Shown here: positions 38,853 through 52,343 of the stretch, piece by piece | Position numbering within the stretch: position 1 is the first letter of the stretch | How the letters are laid out: every line of letters begins with the position of its first letter | Origin: Strix aluco | Taxonomy: Eukaryota; Chordata; Aves; Strigiformes; Strigidae | Length of the DNA stretch: 64,000 nucleotides | Reading direction: 5' to 3' | Assembly: GCF_031877795.1 (NCBI RefSeq) | Contig: NC_133971.1 | Span: forward strand, 92,948,654-93,012,653 | Made by a program: the position numbers and the translations under genes | Notes under the pieces: model-generated | The model's input: the letters and a program-made list of their open reading frames with translations, nothing else | Databases searched by the model: none | What the model was told of the DNA's origin: nothing

Positions 38853-39260
38853 GAAGAATCACAGAATCATCTCAGTTGGAAAAGCCCTTGAAGCTCCTCC
38901 AGTCCAACCATGAACCTCACACTGACCGTTCCCAACTCCACCAGATCCCTCAGCGCTGGGTCAACCCGACTCTTCAACCCCTCCAGGGATGGAGACTCCC
39001 CCCCTGCCCTGGGCAGCCCATTCCAACGCCCAACAACCCCTTCTGCAAAGAAATCCTTCCTAAGAGCCAGTCTGACCCTGCCCTGGCGCAGCTTGAGGCC
39101 ATTCCCTCTTGTCCTGGTGCTGGTTCCTTGGCTCAAGAGACTCATCCCCCCTCTCTGCACCCTCCTTTCAGGGAGTTGTACAGGGCCATGAGGTCTCCCC
39201 TCAGCCTCCTCTTCTCCAGACTGAACCCCCCCAGTTCCCTCAGCCGCTCCTCATAAGACA
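38853..39260 (-). mobile_element. CR1 LINE, 5'-truncated, about 410 bp
   Basis: Minus-strand CR1 3' end: [20 protein letters not shown] near 39.2 kb, then the RTRGNGLKLRQGRVRL and GRWNGLPRAGG segments, down to a 3' end with CACAGAATCATCTCAGTTGG on the plus strand. The subfamily differs from the 19-kb copy. Confidence 0.93.
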
Positions 39261-39729
39261 TGAGAAGGTATCTTAATTGATCATCTATGAGCCACCAAGC
39301 ACTTCTCTTCCTGTCTTGGTGGAAAGAGGAGTTGGAAAAGCAAGGTGACCACACAGCGCAGGAGCCAGCAACACTTCTTGAAGCACCAGCAGCACCTCTG
39401 CTGAGCCACAAGCAGAGTGTGGCAAAGGCAACAGGAGAGAGAAAGAGAGAAGCAACCACAGAAACTGGCTCCTACTTTCTGGTTACACAAAGTGCTCGTG
39501 GCCTGAAAATCCTCTGTCAGCTCCTATTTTTCCTCTGCTCCTGAAGTAAATAGGATGCTCAGGCGTTGACAAAAGACTATCAGCAGAAAGCAAGGTTAAA
39601 AAAGCAATAATTCAGCCAGTTAACTGCCATCGTTGTTCCTTCCTCTCTCTGCATTCTTGATAAACAAATTCATAACAAGATTTTACTGCTCCGTTCCCTG
39701 AAGCAGTCTATTAGTCTGTCGTTCAACAT

Positions 39730-39809
39730 GCACTACCAGTCGAAGCTGAGCTCCCACAATACAATATCCCTTAAGATGATCTCCTTTGCATTCGCTATGA
39801 TGTAATTAT
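39730..39809 (+). promoter_or_regulatory. Duplicated noncoding element 1, copy B (80 bp)
   Basis: Near-identical partner of 32818-32897, beginning GCACTACCAGTCGAAGCTGA. It is followed at once by GCTAATTATCC, so it carries a second TAATTA core that copy A lacks. The following 200 bp (39810-40010) are also AT-rich and CNE-like, with a CpG-rich pocket at about 39895-39965. Confidence 0.65.
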
Positions 39810-40580
39810 GCTAATTATCCATCCGGCTTTAATATCCTCATATTTTCCATGAGGTTTATGATCAAACCTGTTCCTTTAATTTACTTTCCCTGCCATCGGA
39901 GCCGGGGTGTTTTGATGCGCTCTGCCACACGTACATCTCTCTGCGGGCTGTTACGGCTTGTCAAGGCCACAGGGAGCTCAGATATAACTTTGTCCTAGCT
40001 GACAAGAATTTTAAAAATTACTTCTCCTAACTAGCATTTAGCCAGTGTTTGATGGCTTCTCCCATCTATAACATTACACCGATAATGCCCGTGCATTTCA
40101 AGGTTTCTTTTTTTTTTTTTTTTTGCAGTGTAGTAAATTTCTCAGGAAACCTTCACATATTTACCCTTCCACTTGAAATGAAAGCCCTGCCTGTTAGATT
40201 AACATCTATCTGTACAAAAAAAAAAAAAAAAAGCCCTAGAAATTTTGGAGGCCAGATCCTTACAGCTAGAATAAAACTGATATGTATTATAAAACCAATG
40301 CAGTGACTAAGAAGCTGGCCTTTCAATGGCTGGAATGAATTGCTTTAAGTAAAATATATGAAAAATATCATTTGACATAAAAATCTCATTATCTTCCCGA
40401 CTGCCTGAAATACAGCGTGGTTCAAACCCTACCAGAGTGCATGATAGAAAGACCTTCTCGTTCAGCGAGTATTAGCTTACTTAGAAATATTTTCTTTCAT
40501 GTTTATAAAGTTTCAGTGCAAGTGCTCTGCAGGATATGGCTTTTATTAGCTTTTTCAAGTTTTGCTGTGTGCTTTTTTTA
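39810..40580. promoter_or_regulatory. Candidate conserved noncoding block after element 1B
   Basis: Unique sequence broken only by a T18 run (about 40107) and an A17 run (about 40216). It includes CTTTAATATCCTCATATTTT, GTTTATGATCAAACC, TATTATAAAACCAATGC and AGTATTAGCTTACTTAG. A CpG-rich bit lies at about 39895-39965. Confidence 0.28.
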
Positions 40581-43500
40581 AAAATAAAATCTGAATTTTC
40601 ATGGCTTGGGGCTACCACAAATTTTTCTCCCCATTAGATGTGATTTAAATACCAAGAACAGTTGGCCATAATCATAGTAAAATAACCAAACATGACCCAG
40701 ATCCCTTTTACAGAGGGTTTTTTGGTGTGCATCATTTCCATAAATTCCTGGTGTGTGTGGTGGCCTTTAGTACTTTGTAATTTGAAGGCATTTTCACAAA
40801 CTATTTCCTGTTTTTTCTTCCCCTCTTTGTTACTGTTTAGCTGAATTGCCTCATGTCATTACGTGAGAAAAATTATGTTCTTTGTAATATTTTATAGATT
40901 TATTCATGGGCTGTGCAGAGGTTTTGTGTTGTGAGCTGTGTGTCTCCCTGCAACAGGCCCAGTGCAGCTCTGGAGACCTGGGAATGGTGTGGTGACTTCT
41001 GCAGAGCACCAGAGCCACCACACCTCAGCGCATGGATGGATGAAGGTCCCTCACATCTCTGTCATTTCCCTCTCAGATACAGAAATGCAGCTCAAGCAAG
41101 CAGGTGGGGATGGGCTAATCAGCATGTTCCTTGTGTTGCTTTTCACCCATGCCGGATTTTATCTTCAAGTGACAACTCCCACCGAACCCCAGCTGTGTTT
41201 CCCTGCATCGTTAGTTCAAAGGGCCAACCATCAGTCCTCCACCCCAAAATGCAACCACCAGGCTCCTCAGCCCAACACTGCAGCTGCCCTCAGAACTTCA
41301 GAAACAGGACACTGCTTGGAGAAGATATGGAAGATGATCCATAATGCATGTGACAGAAGGAAGCACCTTGGCTCCTTCAACTTGAATGAGAGGACCTGGA
41401 AGATGAGCTTGGCAGTGGAGGCACCTTGGCAATACAGCACAAGCCTCAACGCACCCTCCTTGCCTTTGGAATTGCCAAATTCTTATCTGGTAGTTGCCAA
41501 TGACCCACCAGAAAGACCTTCAAGTGGGAGAACTTTCTTAAGTCCACCCGCAGGAAGGGTGTGAAAGAGAGCACCTTAGAGGTTTGGGGAAGGAAACAAG
41601 ATCATCTCTTGGCTGAATTAAGCAGAGTCTTAAGAGAAAAATGTGGGTAGACTCTGAAGGAGCACTCTTCCCTTGAGAGTTAAGCTGTGTCAGCCATGAG
41701 GAGTCAGGTTTCCTCCATCCTCCCACCACAGGCTAAGAAAGCAGATGAAGGAAACAGATGCCCAACCCACAACTAGACATGGGGACAAAATGGATCTTAA
41801 AAGAGTCAAAGGGGAAACCCAGTCTGCTGGCCCCACCAGGTATCCCAAAATAGAAGCTGTAACAGAGAAAGGGAAAAGCTGCTCCTAAGAGACATCCCTT
41901 CCCCGTCTTTGACCTCTGGTACTACACGGAAGGAGGAGTTAGCAAGCAAGGAGAACTGCAGGACATCCCAGCTGTGAGAAACACAGATTTGGAATGAATC
42001 AAGTCGGCAAATCTCTGGCTTGGGTCAGGGATTGTCCCAGATGGATTTCATGGACCTCAACAGTCTTTACCAGACTGTGATATGATGACTGTCTCCAAAC
42101 TGCTTCACTGACCAGAATCACCAGAGCATCATTCTTCTTCAGAGCTTCACAGAGAAATAGCAAAGCTCAGGAGATCAACTCCAGGAAGAGTTCAGTCATG
42201 CAATCTGAAACATCTCAGAAAGACCCTGGGCACGAACCTACTCAAAAGAAGCAGCATCAATGTTTCCTGGTCACATGGGAAATAAGCAGGCTAGGTTTAT
42301 TTACATCAGGCTAACCCCACATCACATGCCTTTGAAATAATTTCAAAATAGATCTCCTACCTGCAGGGGAAAAAAGCAAAACTCCACTCCTAGAGCGTTC
42401 AAGGACAAGCAGGAGGGGAGCTGCTGAGACAAGCAAATCCTGTTGTGTTTACACCAAACCCACAGGGAAATTGGGACTGCCTGACAGAGAAAAAGGTAAT
42501 CTTTTTGATACAGCAAACTGTGCTTGACAGACCAGAAAGCTTTGCATGAATGCCTTTTAAAACAGCCCAGAGCTTTAGGGCATGAATGTGAAATTTCTGT
42601 GTCTACTGGGACTATACCAAGGCTACTGAAGTTGCCTGTATCAGCTACTCCAACCAGAGAAGATGGTGTTTGCTAACGCTAACCTGGGGACAGACAGGCT
42701 TTTGTTCCCAACCACTGAACGAGTCTTGCCACAGCACGAATGGTGACCAGGCTGTTGTGGGAAAGCCTGGCAGGAGAGTAAAGAGAGTGCAGCTCCATCT
42801 GGGAACACCTGAAGCAAAGCTCATATATGAAACCTCATGTGAAGAACAAAGACCATGTGCCCAAGAGCGACAGACACCATCTGACCATGGTGGCTGGCTG
42901 GGACATCAACTGCAGAATCAAGTTTAGCATAGTGGAAACCGTGCCCATAGGAAGTCAAGGCTGTCTTGCTAGGGAGTCACAAGATGCTCTGACAAACTCC
43001 ATTCTCACAGTAACACATGATTCCAACCAAGCTTGGCACCCACCCGAGACCACAAAGTCTTACCTGCAGCCACTGCAGGACATCTACAAAACATGGTTTT
43101 TCTGGCCTTTTTCCAGATTCTAGCTGTACTAGGCTTTGTGAGACCTAGGATTTAGCACAAACCATCTCAAGAGGGGAAAACTGACGCCTCTCAATGATGC
43201 AGATCAAGAGGTTGCTTCCCCAAGTTGTAATATAATGAGGCTGGAGAGTTAAATAATAGCGTAGCACAAAATTTTTGAAAGACAAGACAATCCTGTTGTT
43301 AGAAGGTAGGGAGAAAACCATGGAGGGGTTTAGAAGCGGCCTGAATTCACACAACAGCTTTAAGAGAAATGCTCACATCCAAACAGAAGTCATTGTGCCG
43401 TATATAACAACAGCTGGAGGAACTCTAGAACTGAATGCCTGCCCTACGTGGAGTCAGATCATTTTCGTGTTAGATGGGAAAGGAAAATTCAAAGCGAGAA

Positions 43501-44950
43501 GGAAAGACTTGTCAGAAAAATTTCATTTTGAAATAGCTGGAGACACAAGGGGGGACATAAGCTCAGGGAGGTTGGTTGGCTCGAAAGATGACCAAGGGAC
43601 CAAACTGTCTGTTTTGCTTTTATTCAACAGTCCCACATAACCAACACTTTTCCATGCAACATTTCAACTGTCAAAAGTGGCTTTTTCTTTTTAATCCAAA
43701 GCTAACAAAATTTGGTTGCTTCTCTTGTATAGATTGAAAACTATGATTTAGCACTATTCAAAGGCTTTCTCGGTATTTTAAATTCCTTAAAACATTATAA
43801 TCAATGGTACCCCTCTTTATTTTTTTAAAAGACTAGTAATTTTCAAGAGGTGATTTTCAATGCAACACTAAGGCCAAGGTGCTAATTTTTGTTCTTTCAA
43901 ACTTCTTCACTCTTACAAGCAGCACATTGTATTTAAAACCCTGCTAGCAGTGAAACAGCATGTGTCACTGGTCATTCTCACCCACCTTCTCTGTGAGATG
44001 AGAAGTGCACAGATTGTTTATCAGATTGCTTTGGAAACACGCATTGGGTTGATGCCGAAGGTCAAACGAGCTTCTCTTACAGAAGAAATCAAGGTCAGTG
44101 AGGGTCCTCAGGCCTTGTGCGAAGTAGTACCCTTACAATGAGCAAGGGCAGCTTGCAGTAGTGCCACATCTGCAAATTCTGAGACTACTAAGAACAAAAA
44201 TAGTCGGTCAACTGATGTACAACTAGTTTCATAAATATCAACACCTGTTTCTCATTATTTTGCCTCTTTGAAGAAGATACTTTCCTATTTCAGCTGGTCA
44301 GAAGGCCAACCCCATCTTGAGTTACAGTCTGGTCACAGTACCTCCACCACCGTCTCATTAACTGAGGACAAGAGAGCCACTCTGGTGGGTCTCTTTGGGC
44401 TGAAACCAGACCAATCCCACAAGCCAAAGGAACGGGACACAGAGCAGAACACATCTCTGTAGTCATATACAAGTCACTTCAAAGTCTCCATGACTCAGAG
44501 CCATGGGCTGCCAATGGTGGTACCCTGTCAAAAAATACTGTGGCTTAGTGAAATCTGCCTGAGGTCAGAAGGCAGGAAGATGTGGGTTTTAATGCTGGTT
44601 CTGCAGATGCATCATTGTGTGACGGCGACCAACAAATTCCCCAGGAGTTTAAACTTATTTGAAAGTACGTAGGGTTGACACACACGAGAAGTACCTGAGG
44701 ACTCCAGCAAAACAAGGGTATAAAATACTACCCACTGACTGTACTTATCTGCTTTCCATATGTACACAGATACTGTTCATCACACTAACTCTGCCTCCCT
44801 TGGCACTCCTCCACACAAACATTTAACAGATCATTTTCCCTCTACTCCTCCATAGCTGTGGAGGTTTGACACCCGCGCTGAGAGAATCTGATGCCTCTGC
44901 TGTATAAAACAACCCATGCAAGCACCTTTTAAGGGAGCGAGGCTGAGAAA
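40581..44950. other. No gene recognised
   Basis: Includes the longest open frame of the left region (40938-41564, +, about 208 codons, opening with GTG), which has no recognisable domain and no supporting context. The rest is unique sequence without clear repeats. Confidence 0.45.
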
Positions 44951-47900
44951 AGAGATCTCTCTTTTTTTTTAACTTCTGAAATTATGATCATGTTACCTCT
45001 ATCATATTCAGTATCAGTATTTCATCCCTTTTTAATCTTCACACTTAATTAGTTCTTTTCTGTGAAGAAGAGGCTCTAAAGGACTTGGCTTGTGATAAGA
45101 GTTGACATTGTCTTGACCACACAGATAACAAGAACTCAAAATACAAAAAAGATTCCAGACCGCTCAGTGAGAGGCCAGGTTTCATCAATGCCAGCTAGCG
45201 CATGGGACACTTAAGAACACTGAAAGAGGAGGAATAGCTCCCAAACACCTTGAAAAGCACAGTTTAAAAATCATTAGCTTTGAAATTAGCTCGGTCATGG
45301 TTGGGGAGAAGTCTCTTAGCCAGAGCTCCGTAGCTGCAGAGATGCCAATATTAGCATTTGATATATGAATTTTGGGTTGAACTGGAACCGCCTCTTAAAA
45401 CATCCAATGCCATGGGAAGAAGTCCACCAATTCCTCCCTGGTCTCCTGCTGTTTTAATCCAACTACATGTTTTTTTAACTAGGTATCTTTCAACGATTTG
45501 GCCTAATATTAAAGAAATACAAATGCATTTCAATACCGAGCTAACTCATTAAACTGGCTTTTGACAGGCTCCTAGCAAATTTAGCCTACTGGGAGCCTCT
45601 GCATGCAGACTGGAGCTCCTCAAGCCAGCATCTGAATCACAGTCAAAAAAGTCAGTTAATTCATTGCCATCTGTCTTTGTTAGCCACCCAGTTAGATGTA
45701 ACAGTCCCGATGTCAGCAATTGGTGTGACCAGTGTTACCTACTGGAGTGCTAATTAACAGGGCATTAGTTCTTCTAAATATACCCAGATCTTCTGACAGC
45801 ACCAGCAGGGGGGACTGAGGGAAGGCAGGGGGAGAAAGCATCTTTGCTTCCCCTAGGTCAGAGATCCAACTTCCCCAAATCCTGCTCATCCCTCCCAGTG
45901 TCATGATAAATCATTCTTTCTGGTCATTTAAATGTCTCAGCTCTCAGAGCACGTCCAGGGGAAACACTGGGTACAAACAGATCCCCACAACTTTACAGTT
46001 GCCTTCTGGTTCCCTAACAAAAGACAGCGCCTAAGAGTTTTGACTCCAAATAGTGTCTGCTCATGTGTAAATTTGCCACAACTCTACTGATAGCAGGTAG
46101 AGCCAAGAGAACACATGAATTATGGTCATTATCACCTAATTAAGGTATTACTACAGCAGCAAAGCTTCCTGTTAGTCCCCCTCGATTTCAACCAGATGAT
46201 CAGAAATAAGGTCTGAGAGGGCATGTGTGAATCCACACATGAGAAATGGGACTACTGAGCTTTAGCTTAGACCCCTGGGATGGTACCAAGATCAGAACTG
46301 CCTTCTCAGATGCACCAAGTTCATTTCTTACATCACACAAAATTAATAAGTCAACTGATGGCTTATCTGTTTTCAAGTGTTTTCACCAGAGACGGGACAC
46401 CTTTGCCATACTGTTTATCAGCCAAACAAAACTACACAACACAATGGTGTCTGTTGACACAACAAACAAAATGTAATACACATTTGTGATGACGTGTTCT
46501 ACACTTGAAATTAACCCTCTTCGAGCTTCACTTCAGCTAGGCTTCAGTCCATCAACCAGGCAAGTCTCAACCCAGTCCCCTCAATCCAAACAAAATTATT
46601 TAACTGTTACTTGCACACTAATTGCTTTCCTACCTCCTCTCTTTTTTTAAATAGATAACTTTGAAGCTGTTTTTTCTTCTTGCCTTCTAATGAGACTTCC
46701 TGCTATTGGTAAATAAGAATTTTAGAAAAATCCTCTTTAATATTCTTCCTCAGGGCCTCAGAAGAGGATAGTTTTCTCCACAGCTAACAAGCATGGCTAC
46801 TGTTTGTCATGCAAAAATCCACTAACTTTGGATTTAAGTGTTTTTAGAATGAAATTAGGAAATGAAGAAGTCTTGCAGAGTTTCGGTAAGTCAGACCCTC
46901 TGCTAAGTCCCTAAAAAAAAAAAAAATCCCCCCTCTCAAAAACCCACAACAAGACACCTTCATTCCGCAGGATGAGATGTACTATTTGCTGAGGAGCAGC
47001 TGAACAGTCCTAAGGATTGGCCGAGCATTGTCATCAAAGCAAAATTTTCTTCTCCAGCATCAAAATTCATTTAGATACCACAAGCAAACCTCTTCCCACA
47101 GGGATCGTGGGTTTTTCGCTCTTACTATGTATTTGTAAGACTGCTTCTTCTTGTGATCAGCTAACAGTCTCTTCCACCCAGTGCCAGGCTGCAGGACAAG
47201 TTGTGTTAGTTCTTCAGTCTTGAGCTCAAGTTGCTTCCAAAGGGACTACACTGAGTCTTAGTTTTGACAACAGAGATGCAAAACCAGATCTGTACTTCCC
47301 TCAGCCCAATTTCCATAGAGCCTCCTTCTGTGCTCCTACTCTTTCAGTTGTAACAAAAGAAAAACTAGTTTTAAGATCTTTAACTAGCAGATACATATCA
47401 AGAGTTTTCAGATAACTGGTAAGGGTGCTTTTGTGACCGTGTATCACTGCTGAAGCTAGGCATCAGCCACTCTTTCATTTCTTTCAGCTCCACCACTTTT
47501 CCCGTTCTACTAAACCTCAGTATTTCTCAGCCCTGGCTCTTTGCCCATTTTGATTCCACATGCTGCATAAACCTCAAAGTCTGAGTATGTTATGAAGATA
47601 CTTTCCCTCACATCAGTACTAACATCAGCATTGCTAATAGCTATGGTTTTTCCTCCCATTGGACTCTCAGACTTCTGAAGCTGTAAAAGAAAAGATAGTG
47701 TACTTGTCTAGAAGGGGATTATTGTTCCTAAATTAATGTTATCATGTCCAAGGCTTAACTACAAAAAGAGACGGTTTACGTTGGTGTACAAAGTATGTAT
47801 GTGTACAATGTACAATGATGTATGACAGTTCCTCATCCAAACGACAGTTTCATCTGTTCCCCACTACAAATCTAGTTTCTTTCCAGATCCTCCTCCTCCA

Positions 47901-50900
47901 AAGTCAGTGTTCTTTGTTATTCAGCAGATCACTTGCAACTAATTCTGAAATCCTTTCTCCACTGTTAGACAGCAGTCTGGCTAGTAAACATTCATTCAAC
48001 CCTCAAGTGGATCTTGTTGAGCTTTTACCCATCTACACTGGCAGCAGAGACAATCCCAAGCTTCATCTGCCTTTGCTAGCTTTGGAACCAAGCACAGCAC
48101 AGGCGCACAGCACAACTAACTATCAGCACACAACTTGGCTCGGGTCCCTAAGAAATTTCACTAGGACCCGTACCTGAACTAACATTCCCTCTTGATAGTA
48201 CACAGTCCTTCTCTGTGTGGCATCCCTTGGATTTCCTCCAGCTCACAAGTCTCAGCTGCTCTTTCATGGCAAGATAAATTTTGCTCTTCTCAGAGCTTCA
48301 GTAGGATCAGACCCTGCTCCTCTCCTGAGGAGCCTGCTTCTGCTGCCTGAGGCTTTTTTGTTCTTTAACCACAGGCTCCATCAGTGATTCCACAGGAAAA
48401 AAAACATACACCAACACTCAGCTGTGAAAGCCCTGGGGGGTCCATGCTGAATAACCCCCCAGCCACCAAATCTCAACAGCTTAAGCACATCTTTTTCTCA
48501 GCTTCACTTTGTGAATCCTACAGATCAACTCTTCAAGGACATGCAACACAAACAGAAGAGACAGGACTTCTGAAGTGTTTCTAAATTCATTATGCATTAG
48601 TTTTATTTCAAAGTCAGTCATGCATCTAGACAACTTAAGCTTACCTGTATACTACTCCCTATCCAACTGTTTTGTATTTCTGAAGAGTTTGGAGCGTACG
48701 GCAGATAACCCTGGGGAGTCTGCAATTCCCAGCTCCAGAATATGGCTCTACAGCTTGACCTGCCTCTGCTCCAGCTTCCTTGTAAACGGGCTGCATGTTT
48801 GAGGCTCCAGCCTCCTGTCTTGTTATTCCTTGATCAAAGGTGACCAACCACCTAGACAGCTCCTTTCAAAGATTAAATAAGAACTGACGGACAGCACCCA
48901 CCCCTTCACCCAAAGATAAACTGCAACTGCTGGCAATCTAAGCATAATGATTTTCTGTGCTTGCTGCCACAAAAGTTGTTCTTGGTATTTCACTTCAAAA
49001 TGAAAAGGCAAGACTTTAAAGCAAAGATAAATTTTAAAATCAAACGGAATTTGCAGCCTCAGGTACACATTGCTCATAAGCTCAATTAATTCCTGAGGCA
49101 TACATAAATTTTTTATGATACCTTACTACAGCTTTAGATGAGCAAATAGCTAGATGCTGTTAACAGAAAAATCAAGAGCAACAGAAGCTTTGTTCCAGCT
49201 TCTCCTGTTGCAAATTAAAAGAGAAAAACAGTAGGGCTGGAGCATGTATGTCCATCGCCACTTTGGATCCTATTTCAAAAGGAACAGGACAAGCAAGCGG
49301 GCTTTACTGAATCCATTCTAACGAGATCTTCTACATGGGGGAAAGGGATCAAGAGCACCAAGGTTTGACATCTTCACATATCCATTATTTGTCATTCATT
49401 TTTCTTCTGCCAACTAACTAGATTTGATCCTGATTACAGTTAATGAAACAACAGCTAATGTAACATCAAAGACTGTTCTCAGCTTTGAAGCCTTGATTCT
49501 AGTTTTCGTAGCTGTGACAATCTAGTACTAGAAACTCACTCCACAGACTGTGCTTTCCCAAGAGAAGAAACAGCAATCTTACTTCAAGAAATTTTTACCC
49601 AAGAGAGAGATGGAAGGGGACCAACATGGCTGAAGGTTATTTTTAAACGGCCTCCTATAATACAGTTTATGATGGTTATTTAGTAGCCAAGCTTAAGTGG
49701 TCAGGAAAACACACATTTCATTAATATTTTCTTAACAGGAATAAACTTTCAGACTAGTTGTAATTTAATTCCATGAGCAGGTCCTTCTAGAAGCACTTTC
49801 TTAATACAGCTGGCATGTTACTCGCTATGTGTAATTCTTCTAAGGAAGACAGTACCTCACTGACTCTTCAGAGCTAGTATTGAAGCTTGTGTCCCCAAAA
49901 TTAGGTTACAGTCAAACTTGTTTTGGTAAAATGAACACTGCTTCATACTCAAGTAAAACACTATGTGGGTGGAGTATAGTGAAATCCTGTATTTCACAAT
50001 ATTTTAACTCAAAACCCAGCTGCAGTAAAATTTCAGTTTGCAATGCTAAAAAAAGCTGTAACCACAATGAAGTATGACAAGTTTGAAGGTTAAAACAAAA
50101 CACTTACAGTTCACTGTGCCAGCAACTTAGAGCTGCAGATGATTATCAAACCTTCAAACTTCACACCCTCCCACTTCAACATGAAAAGTCAAGTTGGACA
50201 CATGGAAATAAAAAGCTTAGTGAAGGTTGCAATTTCTAGTTTTTACTGTGTAAATTAGTTTAAAGCTATTATTACTAAACATCTAAGCTGACTACTTTGA
50301 TAGGACCCAAGAACCTTTTAAGGCAGATATTCACATTTACACTTTATGCATTTAAATCAGGCAACTCAGCCAACTGCCTCAGCTCTCTACCAGAGCGCAG
50401 TTCAGAGCCCCAAATTCAGACTTTACCTCTCCCTGCTGACTATACAGGGAGTCTGAAGTCGAACTATTTACACTGCTTGCCTGCAATCACTCTCAGGGAG
50501 GCTAAGTTCTGATTAAGCACAACATCCTGAATAAGAACAAGAAAACACCACAGCTCTCACCATGTTCTAGATTTGTGTAACAGCACCTGGAAGCCAAAGG
50601 ATCTGAGCAAAACACTAAACTAACAGTAGAGAACTCCTGTTGCTTACCACCTAGATAGGAAACATACACAAAAGGAAGGAGGAAATACAGAGAGATGATG
50701 CTTTACTAGAATTCTCACAGTTTAAAGGTGCAAGAGTCCAGGCATTTGACACTGTTCTCAAAGCCTCAGCCCTGGAACATCTGCTAAATGAAACTGGGTT
50801 TTTCTTTGGAGGGGGAAGGGTTCTGAAATGCCAGTTCAGGGCATCCAAGCTGCTAAAAGGCAATTCAAAAATAATTTCTAGGCTTGGGTGTTTACATCAA

Positions 50901-52049
50901 CTACCTGGTTTTTGATTACTTGGCTTTGGCAGTATTATGAAAATCAAGCTCAGACAGGGCTAGTGATGAGAGAGATCAGAACCCAGGCACATGGAATCCC
51001 AATCCAAACTTAAGTCAACAGTTATATACAGAGTTTTTCCAGATTCATGATACAGATAAGCAGCTGGCTACCCATACTTAAAGTATCTCCATTTGAGTAC
51101 TTCCTGCTTGGTAAGTATTTTATTTAATAAAATGGCCTTATTGAAAACAGTAATTTACTTTACATTTGTACTCTGGACATCGGTACTCTGACTGGCAGAA
51201 CAGCAGAGGGATGAAGTCACGTTCCTTACGTACCACAGGCATTCTGCATTACGATGCTTGAGCAGGCACTGGTCAGATTTGAGGAAGAGCAGAACAGTGG
51301 GATAAGTCAGAAAGGCACTGGATTAAGAAACAGGAGTAGGTTAAAGTTACTCAAGAACTGCCAAAGGCTTTTAAATGAAATACAGGGAAGCAAACATTTG
51401 GAATGCAGTAAGTTCCCTTATTCCACTAAGCTGTGGCTGAAACAGTAATGTCAGTAGAGAATATTTTAGAGGTACTAACAGAAGTCAAAAAACTGAGTTC
51501 TACACAGACTGAGATGGCCTTGCACACCGGCAGCACACAGGTCCACAGATAGTATCTGCAGTGTCCTTGTACACTACTTGGAAGCACGCACCAAAAAAAA
51601 AAAAAAGGGCAGGCAAGGTTATTACCATGTTCAAGGCAAAGAGGGTAATATTGCCATAAGTGAAAGAGCACATACAGAAATCTGCAGTAAGGATACTACA
51701 GAATTAGGTCACCCAACCGATTCAAGTTGCAGCCTGCCCATAAATGCAACGGAATCTTTCACCCAGACAAGTTGCTCTTATCTGACTGTTTCACAGGTGA
51801 AAGTAAACATCTGAGCTAGTAGGATGCAATTTGATTGTGGCAGAAAAAAAAGCAACTGCTTTAATAAATTCTGTATCACTGAACACACACAGATCCAGAA
51901 CCTCCACCATAGCTGTATAAGAAGCAATTTTAACATCTAACTATACCTTTCCAGCCACAACACACAGGACACTTGTGCCATTCATTTGGGTGGATTAGAA
52001 TGATTCCTAACCTTCAACAGAAAATACATACAGCAATTAATAAAAAGAA
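44951..52049. other. AT-rich, repeat-free stretch downstream of SMAD2; possibly distal 3' UTR
   Basis: Evenly AT-rich, no CR1, few CpG, no gene recognised. AATAAA hexamers on the minus strand occur for example at 51119-51124 and 48602-48607. If avian SMAD2 has a long 3' UTR as mammals do, part of this belongs to it. Confidence 0.4.
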
Positions 52050-52072
52050 CAACCATCATGAGAATTAAAACT

Positions 52073-52078
52073 TTTATT
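52073..52078 (-). terminator. Candidate poly(A) signal AATAAA for SMAD2
   Basis: AATAAA about 1.8 kb below the stop. It is followed in transcript direction by TGATGGTTGTTCTTTTTA, a good GU/U-rich downstream element at a plausible distance. Other AATAAA hexamers lie further on (51119-51124, 48602-48607), so alternative ends are possible. Confidence 0.4.
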
Positions 52079-52337
52079 AGTGTATTCACATATTAGGCAA
52101 ATGCAACACGCATGAAGCTTATTTCTTAGGTTCACAAGTTCTACCAATACATTAGTCTACTGGTAAAACTAGCACAAACTGGTAACTGCTTTGCCAATTT
52201 TTTTAAAGGTGTCTGGCCCACTTTTTTCAAGGCTTGATTTTTGGTATTGCTTCTATGCCCTAGTCATTACGGCATAAAAATATCCATCACTATCATCAAT
52301 TCATTCAACTGATTAAAAGCTGTAACACTGGCCACAT

Positions 52338-52343
52338 TTTATT
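52338..52343 (-). terminator. Candidate poly(A) signal AATAAA for SMAD2
   Basis: First canonical AATAAA (TTTATT on the plus strand) below the stop, about 1.5 kb into the 3' UTR. Downstream sequence contains TGATGATAGTGATGG, moderately GU-rich. Use cannot be shown from sequence. Confidence 0.35.

Noticed and set aside
38867-39459. Open frames on both strands around 39 kb
   Set aside because: Explained by the CR1 fragment; the minus frame is the CR1 reverse-transcriptase tail.
40938-41564. Longest plus-strand open frame in the left region, about 208 codons
   Set aside because: It opens with GTG, has no recognisable domain, and about 200 codons is near what chance allows in 64 kb of this composition.
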